In this document: positions 26,721 to 40,757 of the stretch, in pieces
Layout of the letters: each line of letters opens with the position of its first letter
Numbering within the stretch: the stretch's first letter is position 1
NCBI RefSeq assembly: GCF_014775655.1
Contig: NZ_CP061274.1
Span: 1,364,001 to 1,428,000, forward strand
From: Clavibacter zhangzhiyongii
Lineage (GTDB): Bacteria; Actinomycetota; Actinomycetes; Actinomycetales; Microbacteriaceae
DNA length: 64,000 nt
Reading direction: 5' to 3'
The notes under the pieces: model-generated
What the model was told of the DNA's origin: nothing
The model's database searches: none
Seen by the model: the letters and a program-made list of their open reading frames with translations, nothing else
Made by a program: the position numbers and the translations under genes

Positions 26721-28778
26721 TCAGACGGCGCGGAGGATCAGGAGCGCGGGCCCGGGCACCTCCACGCGCGTCCCGGGCGCGTCGTCCACGGTGACGGCCT
26801 CGGGCCGCTCCCAGCCGCTCGACCACAGGAGGCGCCACGCGACGACGCCGTCGTGCTCCGGCAGCGTCACCGTCGCGGTCGTCTCGAGCCCGTGCACGAC
26901 GACGAGCACGCAGCTCGGGTCCTCGGTCTCGGGGGTGGACGTGGCGATCCACTGCAGCGTGCGGGTGTCGGCCGACTCCCACGCGGCGTCCGTCATGGGC
27001 GCGCCGTCCGCGTCGCGCCAGGCGAGGACCGACGCGCTCGGCACGCGCGCGTCCGGCTCCGCGTACCGGACGGGTCGGAGCGCCGGGTTCTCGCGCCGGA
27101 TGCGGAGGAGGTGCCGCGTCGTCGCCTCCAGGTCGAGGCGCCACGCGTCGTCGTCCCAGCGCATCCACGTCGCCGCGTTGTCGAGGCAGTAGCCGTTGTT
27201 GTTGCCGCGCTGGGTGCGGCCGCGCTCGTCGCCCATGGTGAGCATGGGGATCCCTGCGGACACCAGCAGCGTGCCGAGCAGGGCCCGGGCGCTCCGGCGG
27301 CGGGCGGCGAGCACGGCGGCGTCGCGCGTCGGCCCCTCCACCCCGTGGTTCCACGACCGGTTCGCGTCCGTGCCGTCGCGGTTCGACTCGCCGTTGCCGC
27401 TGTTGTGCTTGCGGTCGTACGACGTGAGGTCGGCGAGCGTGAAGCCGTCGTGCGCCGTGACGAACGAGACGGAGGCCAGGGGTCCGCGGTCGGCGGCGAA
27501 GGTGCCGGAGGATCCCGCGAGGCAGGAGGCGAGGGCGCCCACCCCGTTCGGCGCGCGGCCCGAACGACGGGCCTCCGCCACGTCGGTGAGCCAGAAGTCG
27601 CGCACGACATCGCGGTAGCCGTCGTTCCACTCGCTCCAGCCGGATCCGAACCCGCCCGTGCGCCAGCCGCCCATGCCGACGTCCCACGGCTCGGCGATCG
27701 TGAGGAGCCCCTGGAGCGCCTCGTCCTCGACGATGGCGCGCAGCAGCGGGTGCGCGGGGTCGAAGTCGACGTGCTCGTCGCGGCCGAGGGTGACGGCGAG
27801 GTCGAAGCGGAAGCCGTCGACGCCCATCGCGTCGGACCAGTGCTCGAGCGAGTCGAGCACGAGGCGCTGCGCGTCGGGCCGGGACAGGTCGACCGTGTTG
27901 CCGCACCCCGTCACGTCGATGGGCGTGCCGTCCGGCGTGTGCCGGTAGTAGCGGGAGCCGTCGATGCCGCGGAGGCTCGTGACCGGCCCGTCGGCGCCCT
28001 CCTCGGCCGTGTGGTTGTAGACGACGTCGAGCACGACCTGGATCCCGGCCGCGTGCAGCGCGTCGACCATGCCGCGGAACTCGCGCGCCACCGCGTCGGC
28101 GCCCGCCTCCCGCGCGGCGCGCGTCGCGTACGGCGCGTGCGGCGCGAGGTAGGCGAGCGTGTTGTAGCCCCAGTGGTTGATCCGCCCCTGCGCGCGCAGC
28201 CGCTCCTCGCTCGCGGAGGCGTGCACCGGCAGCAGCTCGACCGTCGTGATCCCGAGGTCGACCAGGCGCTCCACGGTCGACGCGTGCCCGAGCCCCGCGT
28301 AGGTGCCGCGCAGCTCCTCGGGCAGCCGCTCGTCGAGCTTGGTGAAGCCGCGCACGTGGAGCTCGTAGAGCACCTGGCGGTCGCGCGGCACGACCGGGCG
28401 CGCGGCGCGGCGGGCGGCGCGCTCGGCCTCGGGCACCTCGCTCGTGACGACCGAGCGCCAGGCGGCCGGGCCGACCTGCACGAGGCCGCGGGCGTAGGGG
28501 TCGAGCAGGTGGCGCGTCGGGTCGAAGGAGTCGCCGGGCGCCGGGTCCCCGTCCACGCGCACCGAGTACGCGGTGCCCGGGACGAGCAGCTCGCTCGACC
28601 CCGTCCAGACGCCGCCGTCGCCGCGCTCCATGGCGACCACCTGCGCCACGCGGCGGGGGTCGTCGGCGGCGGAGACGGTGAGCTCCACGGCGGAGGCACC
28701 GTGGCTCACGACGCGCAGCGTGGCGCCCCGGTCGGAGAGCGTCAGCCCCAGGGTCTCGGGCGGTCCGGGGCGCGGCAT
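26721..28778 (-). CDS. glgX: Glycogen debranching enzyme GlgX/TreX-type
   Basis: 685 residues. GH13 isoamylase-like enzyme that hydrolyses alpha-1,6 branches. Motifs: ELHVRGFTKLDERLPEELRG, NHWGYNTLAYLAPH, VVLDVVYNHTAEEG, DGFRFDLAVTLGR (nucleophile D326), TIAEPWDVGMGGWRTGGF (acid E363) and SFVTAHDGFTLADLTSYDRKHN. It supplies linear chains to GlgP and to TreY. ATG 28778 is chosen because it lies seven bases after a -10 box; the upstream ATG 28799 overlaps that promoter and the divergent nifS start. The SGNH gene follows 119 bases downstream on the same strand. Confidence 0.92.
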   Translation of the reverse strand: MPRPGPPETLGLTLSDRGATLRVVSHGASAVELTVSAADDPRRVAQVVAMERGDGGVWTGSSELLVPGTAYSVRVDGDPAPGDSFDPTRHLLDPYARGLVQVGPAAWRSVVTSEVPEAERAARRAARPVVPRDRQVLYELHVRGFTKLDERLPEELRGTYAGLGHASTVERLVDLGITTVELLPVHASASEERLRAQGRINHWGYNTLAYLAPHAPYATRAAREAGADAVAREFRGMVDALHAAGIQVVLDVVYNHTAEEGADGPVTSLRGIDGSRYYRHTPDGTPIDVTGCGNTVDLSRPDAQRLVLDSLEHWSDAMGVDGFRFDLAVTLGRDEHVDFDPAHPLLRAIVEDEALQGLLTIAEPWDVGMGGWRTGGFGSGWSEWNDGYRDVVRDFWLTDVAEARRSGRAPNGVGALASCLAGSSGTFAADRGPLASVSFVTAHDGFTLADLTSYDRKHNSGNGESNRDGTDANRSWNHGVEGPTRDAAVLAARRRSARALLGTLLVSAGIPMLTMGDERGRTQRGNNNGYCLDNAATWMRWDDDAWRLDLEATTRHLLRIRRENPALRPVRYAEPDARVPSASVLAWRDADGAPMTDAAWESADTRTLQWIATSTPETEDPSCVLVVVHGLETTATVTLPEHDGVVAWRLLWSSGWERPEAVTVDDAPGTRVEVPGPALLILRAV

Positions 28779-28784
28779 GCGACC

Positions 28785-28791
28785 TAGGGTA
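28785..28791. promoter_or_regulatory. Overlapping divergent -10 boxes for glgX and nifS
   Basis: The seven bases TAGGGTA contain TAGGGT on the plus strand (28785-28790; seven bases then nifS ATG 28798) and TACCCT on the minus strand (28791-28786; seven bases then glgX ATG 28778). Both mRNAs would be leaderless and the two boxes share five base pairs. Confidence 0.55.
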
Positions 28792-28797
28792 GGGGGC

Positions 28798-29999
28798 ATG
28801 ACGGTCTACCTGGACCACGCGGCCACGACCCCGATGCGGCCGGAGGCGATCGCGGCGCTCGCCGGGGCGATCACGCTGGTCGGGAACCCGTCCTCCATCC
28901 ACTCGCACGGGCAGGAGGCCCGGCGCGTGCTCGAGGAGGCGCGCGAGGCCATCGCCCGGGCGCTCGACGCGGATCCGGTCGAGGTGGTCCTCACCTCCGG
29001 CGGCACCGAGTCGGTGAACCTCGGCATCAAGGGGCTGCACGCGGCGCGGGCGGCGGAGGACCCCCGGCGCACGCGGATCCTCGTGCCCGACGGCGAGCAC
29101 CACGCCACGGTCGACACGGTCGAGTGGCTCGAGCGGAGCGGCGCCGTCGTCGAGCGGCTGCCGATCGACGCGCTCGGGCGCATCCGAGTCGACGCGGTCG
29201 CCGCCGCGCTCGCCGCGGACCCCGGATCCGCCTCCCTGCTCACCTTCCTGGCCGCGAGCAACGAGGTCGGCACCATCCAGCCCGTCGAGGAGCTCGCGGC
29301 GCTCGCCGCGGCCCACGGGGTGCCCGTGCACGTCGACGCGGTCGCGGCCCTCGGGCACGTGCCCGTCCCGTTCCGGCGCTGGCGCGACGCGGGCGTCTCC
29401 GCCGTCAGCGTCTCGGCGCACAAGGTCGGCGGTCCCGTCGGCAGCGGCGCGCTCGTGCTGGCGCGGACGGCGACGGTGGATCCGCTCATCCACGGCGGCG
29501 GCCAGCAGCGGCAGGTGCGCTCGGGCACGCAGGACGCCGCGTCCGCCGTCGCCTTCGCCGCGGCCGTGACCCTCGCGGTCGCCGAGCTCGACGCCGAACG
29601 GATCCGGCTGGCGGCCCTCCGCGACCGCCTCGTGGCGACGGTGCTCCGCGACGTGCCGGGCGCCGTCCTCCGCGGCGACCCGGATCCCGCCGGCCGCCTC
29701 CCCGGCAACGCGCACCTCACCTTCGCGGGCTGCCAGGGCGACTCGCTGCTGCTCCTGCTCGACATGGCGGGCGTCTCGGTGAGCACCGGATCCGCGTGCC
29801 AGGCCGGCGTCCCCGAGGTCTCGCACGTGCTCCTCGGCATGGGCGTGCCCGATGGGGAGGCCCGCGGCGCGCTCCGCTTCACGCTCGGCCGCACGACGAC
29901 CGACGCGGACGTCGACGCGCTGCTCGCGGCGCTGCCGGACGCCGTCGCCCGCGCCTCCCGGGCGGGGCTTGCGGGACGGGCGGCGCGTAGGCTCGCAGG

Positions 30000-30003
<4 letters not shown>
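28798..30003 (+). CDS. Cysteine desulfurase (NifS/IscS-like)
   Basis: 401 residues. PLP enzyme that removes sulfur from cysteine as an enzyme-bound persulfide. Motifs: [15 protein letters not shown] at the start, [33 protein letters not shown] with the cofactor Lys (K209), and [18 protein letters not shown] with the catalytic Cys (C334). The GTGA overlap with mnmA shows that its main customer is probably tRNA thiolation. Leaderless start at ATG 28798. Confidence 0.93.
29988..29993 (+). promoter_or_regulatory. -10 box TAGGCT inside nifS, leaderless mnmA start
   Basis: TAGGCT lies within the last codons of nifS, six bases before the GTG of mnmA. It could give mnmA a second, leaderless transcript besides read-through from nifS. 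Confidence 0.4.
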
Positions 30004-33672
<3,669 letters not shown>

Positions 33673-33702
33673 CCCGCCCTCGCCCCGGGCTCCGTCCGCC
33701 GA

Positions 33703-33708
33703 TAGCAT
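33703..33708 (+). promoter_or_regulatory. -10 box TAGCAT before the DUF1023 gene
   Basis: TAGCAT predicts a start near 33715 and a leader of about 73 bases. The in-frame ATG at 33707 is part of this box and is therefore unlikely to be used. Confidence 0.4.
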
Positions 33709-33787
33709 GGACGAGCGCGCCGCCGCGGGACCCGCCATCCTCCGGCGCCGGCCCTCCCGCGCCGGCTCTCTGGGGGGCTCTCGAACC

Positions 33788-35158
33788 GTGTCGACTCGCG
33801 TCCGTGCGTTGCTGACCGTCTCGGCCATCGTCTGCGGGCTGGTCGGGGTCATCGTGGTCCCCGCCGAGCCGGCCCACGCCGCGCCCGGGTCCGCCGTGCT
33901 CGCTGGGCCCGGCGCCGCGGATCCCGCCGCAGGCGCGCGCCTGCCGGGCGTCGGCCGGGCGCTCGCGCAGCTCCGCGACCCGCACGTGAGCGACGCCGCG
34001 CTCCGCGGCACGTCGCCCGTCGCGCTCCTCGCGGCGCTCCCGTCCCTCGACCCGCCGGCGCTCCGTGCGCTCGCCCACGCCGTCCCGGGCACCATCCGCG
34101 AGCTCATCCGACGCCCGCCGTCCGTCACCGCGGTCGACGCGTGGTGGGACGACCTCGCGCCCGACGAGCGTGACGACCTGGCCGCGGGCATCCCCGAGCT
34201 GGTCGGCAACCTCGAGGGCGTGCCGGTGGTCGAGCGGGACGCCGCCAACCGCCTCCTCCTCGCCCAGCGCGAGCGCGAGCTGCACGAGGCCGCCGCGGCC
34301 ACCCCCGGCCGCGGGGCGCAGCAGGTCGTCGGCCGCGATCTGCGGATGCTCGCCGAGGTCCGCGCGGCGCTGCGGCCCGCGCCCGGCGGCGTGCCGCGCT
34401 CCCTGCTCACGCTCGACGTGAGCTGGCCGGGCCGCGCCGGCGTCGTCGTGGGCGACCTCGACACCGCGTCCTTCGTCGACCTCGTCGTCCCCGGCATGTA
34501 CTACTCGGTGGCCGACCGCCTCGTCGACTGGACCGACGTCGCGTCCCGCCTGCAGGAGCACCAGACCACGCTGCTCGGATCCCGTGCCGCGGCCGCGGGG
34601 GGCGTCGCGTCCGTCGCCTGGATCGGCTACCGCACGCCCGACCTCACGGGCGTCGGCACGCTCGACCTCGCGCGCGAGGGCGCCGAGTACCTCGAGGACG
34701 CGATCCAGGGCATCCAGGGCGTCCGGCGCGACGACCCGCCGCACGTCACCGTCATCGCGCACTCGTACGGCACCACGGCGGCGATGCTCGCGCTCTCCGG
34801 CGGTCGCGCGTCGGTCGACGCCCTCGCCCTCGTCGGGTCGCCGGGCGGCGCCGTGCGGGAGGCGTCCGAGCTGGCGGTGCCCGCGGGGCGCGTCTTCGTG
34901 GGGCAGGCGCCGTGGGATCCGGTCGTCGGCTCGTCGTTCTTCGGCCTCGACCCCGGCAGCCCGTCCTTCGGCGCCCGGCGCTTCGACGTGGAGGGCAGCC
35001 CGGGTTCCGCGGGCGTCTCCGCCGACGGCGCCCTCGCCGGCGTCGTGGGGCACAACAGCTACTTCGACCGGGGGACGGAGTCGTTCCGCAACCTGGCGCT
35101 CATCGGCATCGACCGGCCGGCGGGGCTCGACGTCCGGGCGGACGGGCGAGGCCGCTAG
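33788..35158 (+). CDS. Secreted alpha/beta hydrolase, DUF1023 family
   Basis: 456 residues from GTG 33788, preceded by GGGGGG. The N-terminus is a clear signal peptide (VRALLTVSAIVCGLVGVIVV then AEPAHA cleavage region). The DUF1023 core holds WIGYRTPDL, TVIAHSYGTTAAMLA with the nucleophile Ser (S326), LVGSPGGAVREASEL and GHNSYFDRGTES with the probable catalytic His. These proteins are common in actinobacteria and are presumed lipases or esterases of the envelope; no substrate can be assigned. An upstream in-frame ATG (33707) would add an implausible basic leader. Confidence 0.8.
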   Translation: MSTRVRALLTVSAIVCGLVGVIVVPAEPAHAAPGSAVLAGPGAADPAAGARLPGVGRALAQLRDPHVSDAALRGTSPVALLAALPSLDPPALRALAHAVPGTIRELIRRPPSVTAVDAWWDDLAPDERDDLAAGIPELVGNLEGVPVVERDAANRLLLAQRERELHEAAAATPGRGAQQVVGRDLRMLAEVRAALRPAPGGVPRSLLTLDVSWPGRAGVVVGDLDTASFVDLVVPGMYYSVADRLVDWTDVASRLQEHQTTLLGSRAAAAGGVASVAWIGYRTPDLTGVGTLDLAREGAEYLEDAIQGIQGVRRDDPPHVTVIAHSYGTTAAMLALSGGRASVDALALVGSPGGAVREASELAVPAGRVFVGQAPWDPVVGSSFFGLDPGSPSFGARRFDVEGSPGSAGVSADGALAGVVGHNSYFDRGTESFRNLALIGIDRPAGLDVRADGRGR

Positions 35159-35173
35159 CGCGACGCGCGGGCG

Positions 35174-35620
35174 TCAGCCCCGGCTGCGCTCGGCGTACTC
35201 CAGCCGCACGTCGTCCGGACCGGTGGCGACGAGGTGCCCGTCGTCGACCCGCATCGCCGACACCGCGACGAGGTCGCGGAGGTAGCGCGCCTCCACGTCG
35301 TCGTCGTCGCACGCGAGAGCGCCCGTCGTCACGCCGGCGAGCATCCCCGGGCCCTCCTCGCCGATGCGCCCCGAGTAGTCGTTGCACGGACCGCGGCCGC
35401 TGATCTCCCCGCCGCCCACGCGCATGGTCACGAGCGCGTCGCCCACCGCCAGCGCGCCGGCGGAGTCCGACGCGGCGACGAGGTGCCAGTTGCCGCGCAC
35501 GTCGCTGACGGGCGCGCAGCCGGCGAGGGGGAGGAGGGCCAGCGCGGCGACGGCCGCGACCGGGAGGCCCAGGCGGCGACCGGATCGGCGTCGGGCGGGG
35601 ATCCGGGCTGCGGTGGGCAT
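35174..35620 (-). CDS. Small META-domain-like lipoprotein
   Basis: 148 residues from ATG 35620; GTG 35629 adds three residues and is also possible. Basic N-terminus (PARRRSGRR), hydrophobic stretch and lipobox LPLAGC. The mature part begins RGNWHLVAASDS and contains GEISGRGPCNDYSGR, the pattern of META/HslJ domains (G-x-W then GxxGCNxYxG). HslJ-like proteins are surface proteins linked to stress or adhesion in other bacteria; the role here is unknown. Divergent from gatC, convergent with the DUF1023 gene. Confidence 0.7.
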   Translation of the reverse strand: MPTAARIPARRRSGRRLGLPVAAVAALALLPLAGCAPVSDVRGNWHLVAASDSAGALAVGDALVTMRVGGGEISGRGPCNDYSGRIGEEGPGMLAGVTTGALACDDDDVEARYLRDLVAVSAMRVDDGHLVATGPDDVRLEYAERSRG

Positions 35621-35634
35621 GGGGGTCACGCTAA

Positions 35635-35640
35635 TAGAAT
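35635..35640 (+). promoter_or_regulatory. -10 box TAGAAT for gatCAB
   Basis: TAGAAT predicts a leader of about 30 bases that includes TTTGGAG before ATG 35677. Confidence 0.5.
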
Positions 35641-35676
35641 CTCCCGGTACCCCCGCACACAGTCCTTTGGAGACGC

Positions 35677-36045
35677 ATGTCCGACACCCGGCCCGAGCCC
35701 GCCGACGCGACCAGCGGGGACGAGACGCCCCAGGCGCCGACCCCCACGGAGCAGATCAGCCGGGAGCAGGTGCAGCACCTCGCCGGCCTCGCGCGCATCC
35801 GCCTGAGCGACGAGGAGGTCGACACCCTCACGGCCGAGCTCGGCCTCATCGTCGAGTCGGTCGCGAAGGTCACCGCGGTCGCGACGCCCGACGTCCCCGC
35901 CACGAGCCACCCGATCCCGCTGGTCAACGTCTACCGGCCCGACGTGCCCGGCGAGACCCTGACCACCGCGCAGGCCCTGGCCGGCGCGCCCGAGCACGAC
36001 GGCAGCCGCTTCAAGGTGTCGGCGATCCTCGGCGAAGAGCAGTAG
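35677..36045 (+). CDS. gatC: Asp-tRNA(Asn)/Glu-tRNA(Gln) amidotransferase subunit C
   Basis: 122 residues, with a 25-residue acidic/Pro extension before the usual start. Core: [37 protein letters not shown], and [20 protein letters not shown]. GatC wraps around and stabilises GatA and bridges it to GatB. TTTGGAG lies upstream. gatA begins eight bases after the stop. Confidence 0.95.
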   Translation: MSDTRPEPADATSGDETPQAPTPTEQISREQVQHLAGLARIRLSDEEVDTLTAELGLIVESVAKVTAVATPDVPATSHPIPLVNVYRPDVPGETLTTAQALAGAPEHDGSRFKVSAILGEEQ

Positions 36046-36052
36046 GAGCACC

Positions 36053-37600
36053 ATGACCGACGACCTCACGCGCCTCAGCGCCTCCGCCCTCGCCGACCGC
36101 CTCGCCTCCGGCGACGTGTCGAGCGTCGACGCCGTGCGCGCGCACCTCGACCGCATCGACCACGTCGACGGCGACGTCCACGCGTTCCTCCACGTCTCCG
36201 GGGAAGCCGCCCTCGGGCGCGCCGCCGAGATCGACGCGCAGCGCGCCGAGGGGGCCGCGCTCGGTCCGCTCGCCGGCGTGCCCATCGCCATCAAGGACGT
36301 GCTCTGCACCATCGACATGCCCTCCACCGCGGGCTCGCGCATGCTCGAGGGCTGGACCCCGCCCTACGACGCCACCGTCGTGCAGCGCCTCCGCGCCGCG
36401 GGCCTCGTGCCCCTCGGCAAGACCAACATGGACGAGTTCGCGATGGGCTCCTCCACCGAGCACTCCGCGTTCGGCGCCACGCACAACCCGTGGGACCTCG
36501 ACCGCATCCCCGGCGGCTCGGGCGGCGGATCCGCGGCCGCGGTCGCCGCGTTCGAGGCGCCCGTCGCGCTCGGCTCCGACACCGGCGGATCCATCCGCCA
36601 GCCCGCGGCCGTCACCGGCTCGGTGGGCGTCAAGCCCACCTACGGCGGCGTCAGCCGCTACGGCGCCATCGCGCTCGCCTCGAGCCTCGACCAGGTCGGC
36701 CCCGTGTCCCGCACGGTGCTCGACTCGGCGCTCGTGCACGACGTCATCGGCGGCCACGACCCGCGCGACTCCACGTCGCTCACCGACGCGTGGCCGTCGT
36801 TCGCCGACGCCGCCCGGGCCGGGCAGCGCGAGGGGGCCCTGAAGGGCCTCCGCGTCGGCGTCGTGAAGCAGCTCGACGGCGAGGGCTTCCAGGCCGGCGT
36901 CACGCAGCGCTTCCGCGAGGCGCTCGCGCTCCTCGAGCAGGCGGGCGCGGAGATCGTCGAGGTGTCCGCCCAGAACTTCGAGCACGCCATCGCCGCCTAC
37001 TACCTGATCCTCCCGGCCGAGGCGTCGAGCAACCTCGCGAAGTTCGACTCGGTGCGCTTCGGCCTCCGGGTGAACCCGCCGGGCGGCGGCACGGTCGAGG
37101 ACGTCATGGCCGCGACCCGCGAGGCCGGCTTCGGCCCCGAGGTCAAGCGCCGCATCATCCTCGGCACCTACGCCCTGAGCGCGGGCTACTACGACGCGTA
37201 CTACGGCAGCGCGCAGAAGGTCCGCACGCTCATCCAGCGCGACTTCGACGCCGCGTTCCAGCAGGTCGACGTGCTCGTGACGCCCTCCGCGCCCACGACG
37301 GCGTTCAAGCTCGGCGAGAAGCTCGACGACCCGCTGGCCATGTACCTCAACGACCTCACGACGATCCCCGCGAACCTCGCGGGCGTCCCCGGCATCGGCC
37401 TCCCCATCGGGCTCGCGCCCGAGGACGGGCTGCCTGTCGGGATCCAGTTCATGGCGCCCGCCCGCGAGGACGCGCGCCTCTACACGGTCGGCGCCGCCCT
37501 CGAGCAGATCCTCGAGCGGCAGTGGGGCGGGCCCCTGCTCGCCCAGGCACCCGAGCTCGCGCGCGCCGCGCGCCGCACCACGGACGGAGACACGCACTGA
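36053..37600 (+). CDS. gatA: Asp-tRNA(Asn)/Glu-tRNA(Gln) amidotransferase subunit A
   Basis: 515 residues. Glutaminase of the amidase-signature family: [11 protein letters not shown] holds the catalytic Lys, and [14 protein letters not shown] and [13 protein letters not shown] hold the two catalytic Ser. It frees ammonia from glutamine and channels it to GatB. Its TGA shares a base with the ATG of gatB (TGATG). Confidence 0.97.
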   Translation: MTDDLTRLSASALADRLASGDVSSVDAVRAHLDRIDHVDGDVHAFLHVSGEAALGRAAEIDAQRAEGAALGPLAGVPIAIKDVLCTIDMPSTAGSRMLEGWTPPYDATVVQRLRAAGLVPLGKTNMDEFAMGSSTEHSAFGATHNPWDLDRIPGGSGGGSAAAVAAFEAPVALGSDTGGSIRQPAAVTGSVGVKPTYGGVSRYGAIALASSLDQVGPVSRTVLDSALVHDVIGGHDPRDSTSLTDAWPSFADAARAGQREGALKGLRVGVVKQLDGEGFQAGVTQRFREALALLEQAGAEIVEVSAQNFEHAIAAYYLILPAEASSNLAKFDSVRFGLRVNPPGGGTVEDVMAATREAGFGPEVKRRIILGTYALSAGYYDAYYGSAQKVRTLIQRDFDAAFQQVDVLVTPSAPTTAFKLGEKLDDPLAMYLNDLTTIPANLAGVPGIGLPIGLAPEDGLPVGIQFMAPAREDARLYTVGAALEQILERQWGGPLLAQAPELARAARRTTDGDTH

Positions 37601-39098
37601 TGGCCAAGGCCGAGCTGATGGACTACGACAAGGCCATCGAGATGTTCGAGCCCGTGCTCGGGTTCGAGGTGCACGTGGAGCTGAACACGCGCACGAAGAT
37701 GTTCTCCGACGCCCCGAACTTCTTCGGCGGCGAGCCCAACACCAACATCACGCCGGTGGACCTCGGGCTCCCGGGGTCGCTGCCCGTGGTGAACGAGCAG
37801 GCCGTCAGGCACTCGATCAGCCTGGGCCTCGCGCTCGGCTGCTCGATCGCGCCGAGCTCCCGCTTCGCCCGGAAGAACTACTTCTACCCGGACCTCGCGA
37901 AGAACTACCAGATCAGCCAGTTCGACGAGCCCATCGCATTCCGCGGCTCGGTCGAGGTCGAGATGCCCGACGGCCGCATCGTCACGGTGCCGATCGAGCG
38001 CGCGCACATGGAGGAGGACGCCGGGAAGCTCACGCACGTGGGCGGCGCGACGGGCCGGATCCAGGGCGCGGACCACTCGCTGGTCGACTACAACCGCGCC
38101 GGCGTGCCGCTCGTCGAGATCGTCACGGACATCATCTACGGGGCCGAGGCGGAGGCGCCCGAGCTCGCGAAGGCGTACGTGTCGACCATCCGCGACATCG
38201 TCGTGGCGCTCGGCATCTCCGACGCGAAGATGGAGCGCGGCAACCTCCGCTGCGACGCGAACATCTCGCTGAGCCCGCGCGGATCCGGCAAGCTCGGCAC
38301 CCGCACGGAGACGAAGAACGTCAACTCGCTCCGCAGCGTCGAGCGCGCCATCCGCTACGAGATCCAGCGTCAGGCGGCCATCCTCGCCTCCGGCGGCACG
38401 ATCACGCAGGAGACGCGGCACTGGCACGAGGACACCGGACGCACCTCCGCCGGCCGCCCGAAGAGCGACGCCGACGACTACCGCTACTTCCCCGAGCCCG
38501 ACCTGCTGCCCGTGCAGCCGAGCGCCGAGCTGATCGAGGAGCTGCGGGCCGCGCTGCCCGAGTCGCCCGCGATCCGCCGCCGCCGGCTCAAGGCCGAGTG
38601 GGGCTTCACCGACCTCGAGTTCCAGGACGTCGTGAACTCCGGGCTCCTCACCGAGCTCGTCGGCACGGTCGAGGCCGGCGCCGCCCCCCAGGCGGCGCGC
38701 AAGTGGTGGACGGGCGAGATCGCCCGCATCGCCAACGCGCGCGGCGTGGACGCGACGACGCTGATCAGCCCGGAGCAGGTCGCGTCCGTCATCGAGCTGG
38801 TCGAGGCCGGCACGCTGACGAACCGGCTGGCGCGCGACGTGCTCGAGGGCGTCATCGACGGAGAGGGCACGGCGCAGGAGGTCGTGGACGCGCGCGGCCT
38901 CGCGGTCGTGTCCGACGACGGCCCGCTCATCCAGGCCATCGACGAGGCGCTCCAGGCGCAGCCCGACGTGCTCGCGAAGATCCGCGACGGCAAGGTGCAG
39001 GCCGCCGGCGCCGTCATCGGCGCCGTGATGAAGGCCATGCGCGGCCAGGCGGACGCGGCCCGCGTCCGCGAGCTCGTGCTGGAGCGCGCGCAGGCCTC

Positions 39099-39102
<4 letters not shown>
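37600..39102 (+). CDS. gatB: Asp-tRNA(Asn)/Glu-tRNA(Gln) amidotransferase subunit B
   Basis: 500 residues. It activates the side-chain carboxyl of mischarged Glu/Asp-tRNA and transfers ammonia to it. Motifs: [54 protein letters not shown] and [17 protein letters not shown], then the helical and YqeY-like C-terminal domains ([19 protein letters not shown]). The ABC-F gene starts within its last codon (GTGA). Confidence 0.97.
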
Positions 39103-40736
<1,634 letters not shown>

Positions 40737-40757
40737 CCGGCCCGCCCGGCCCCGGCC

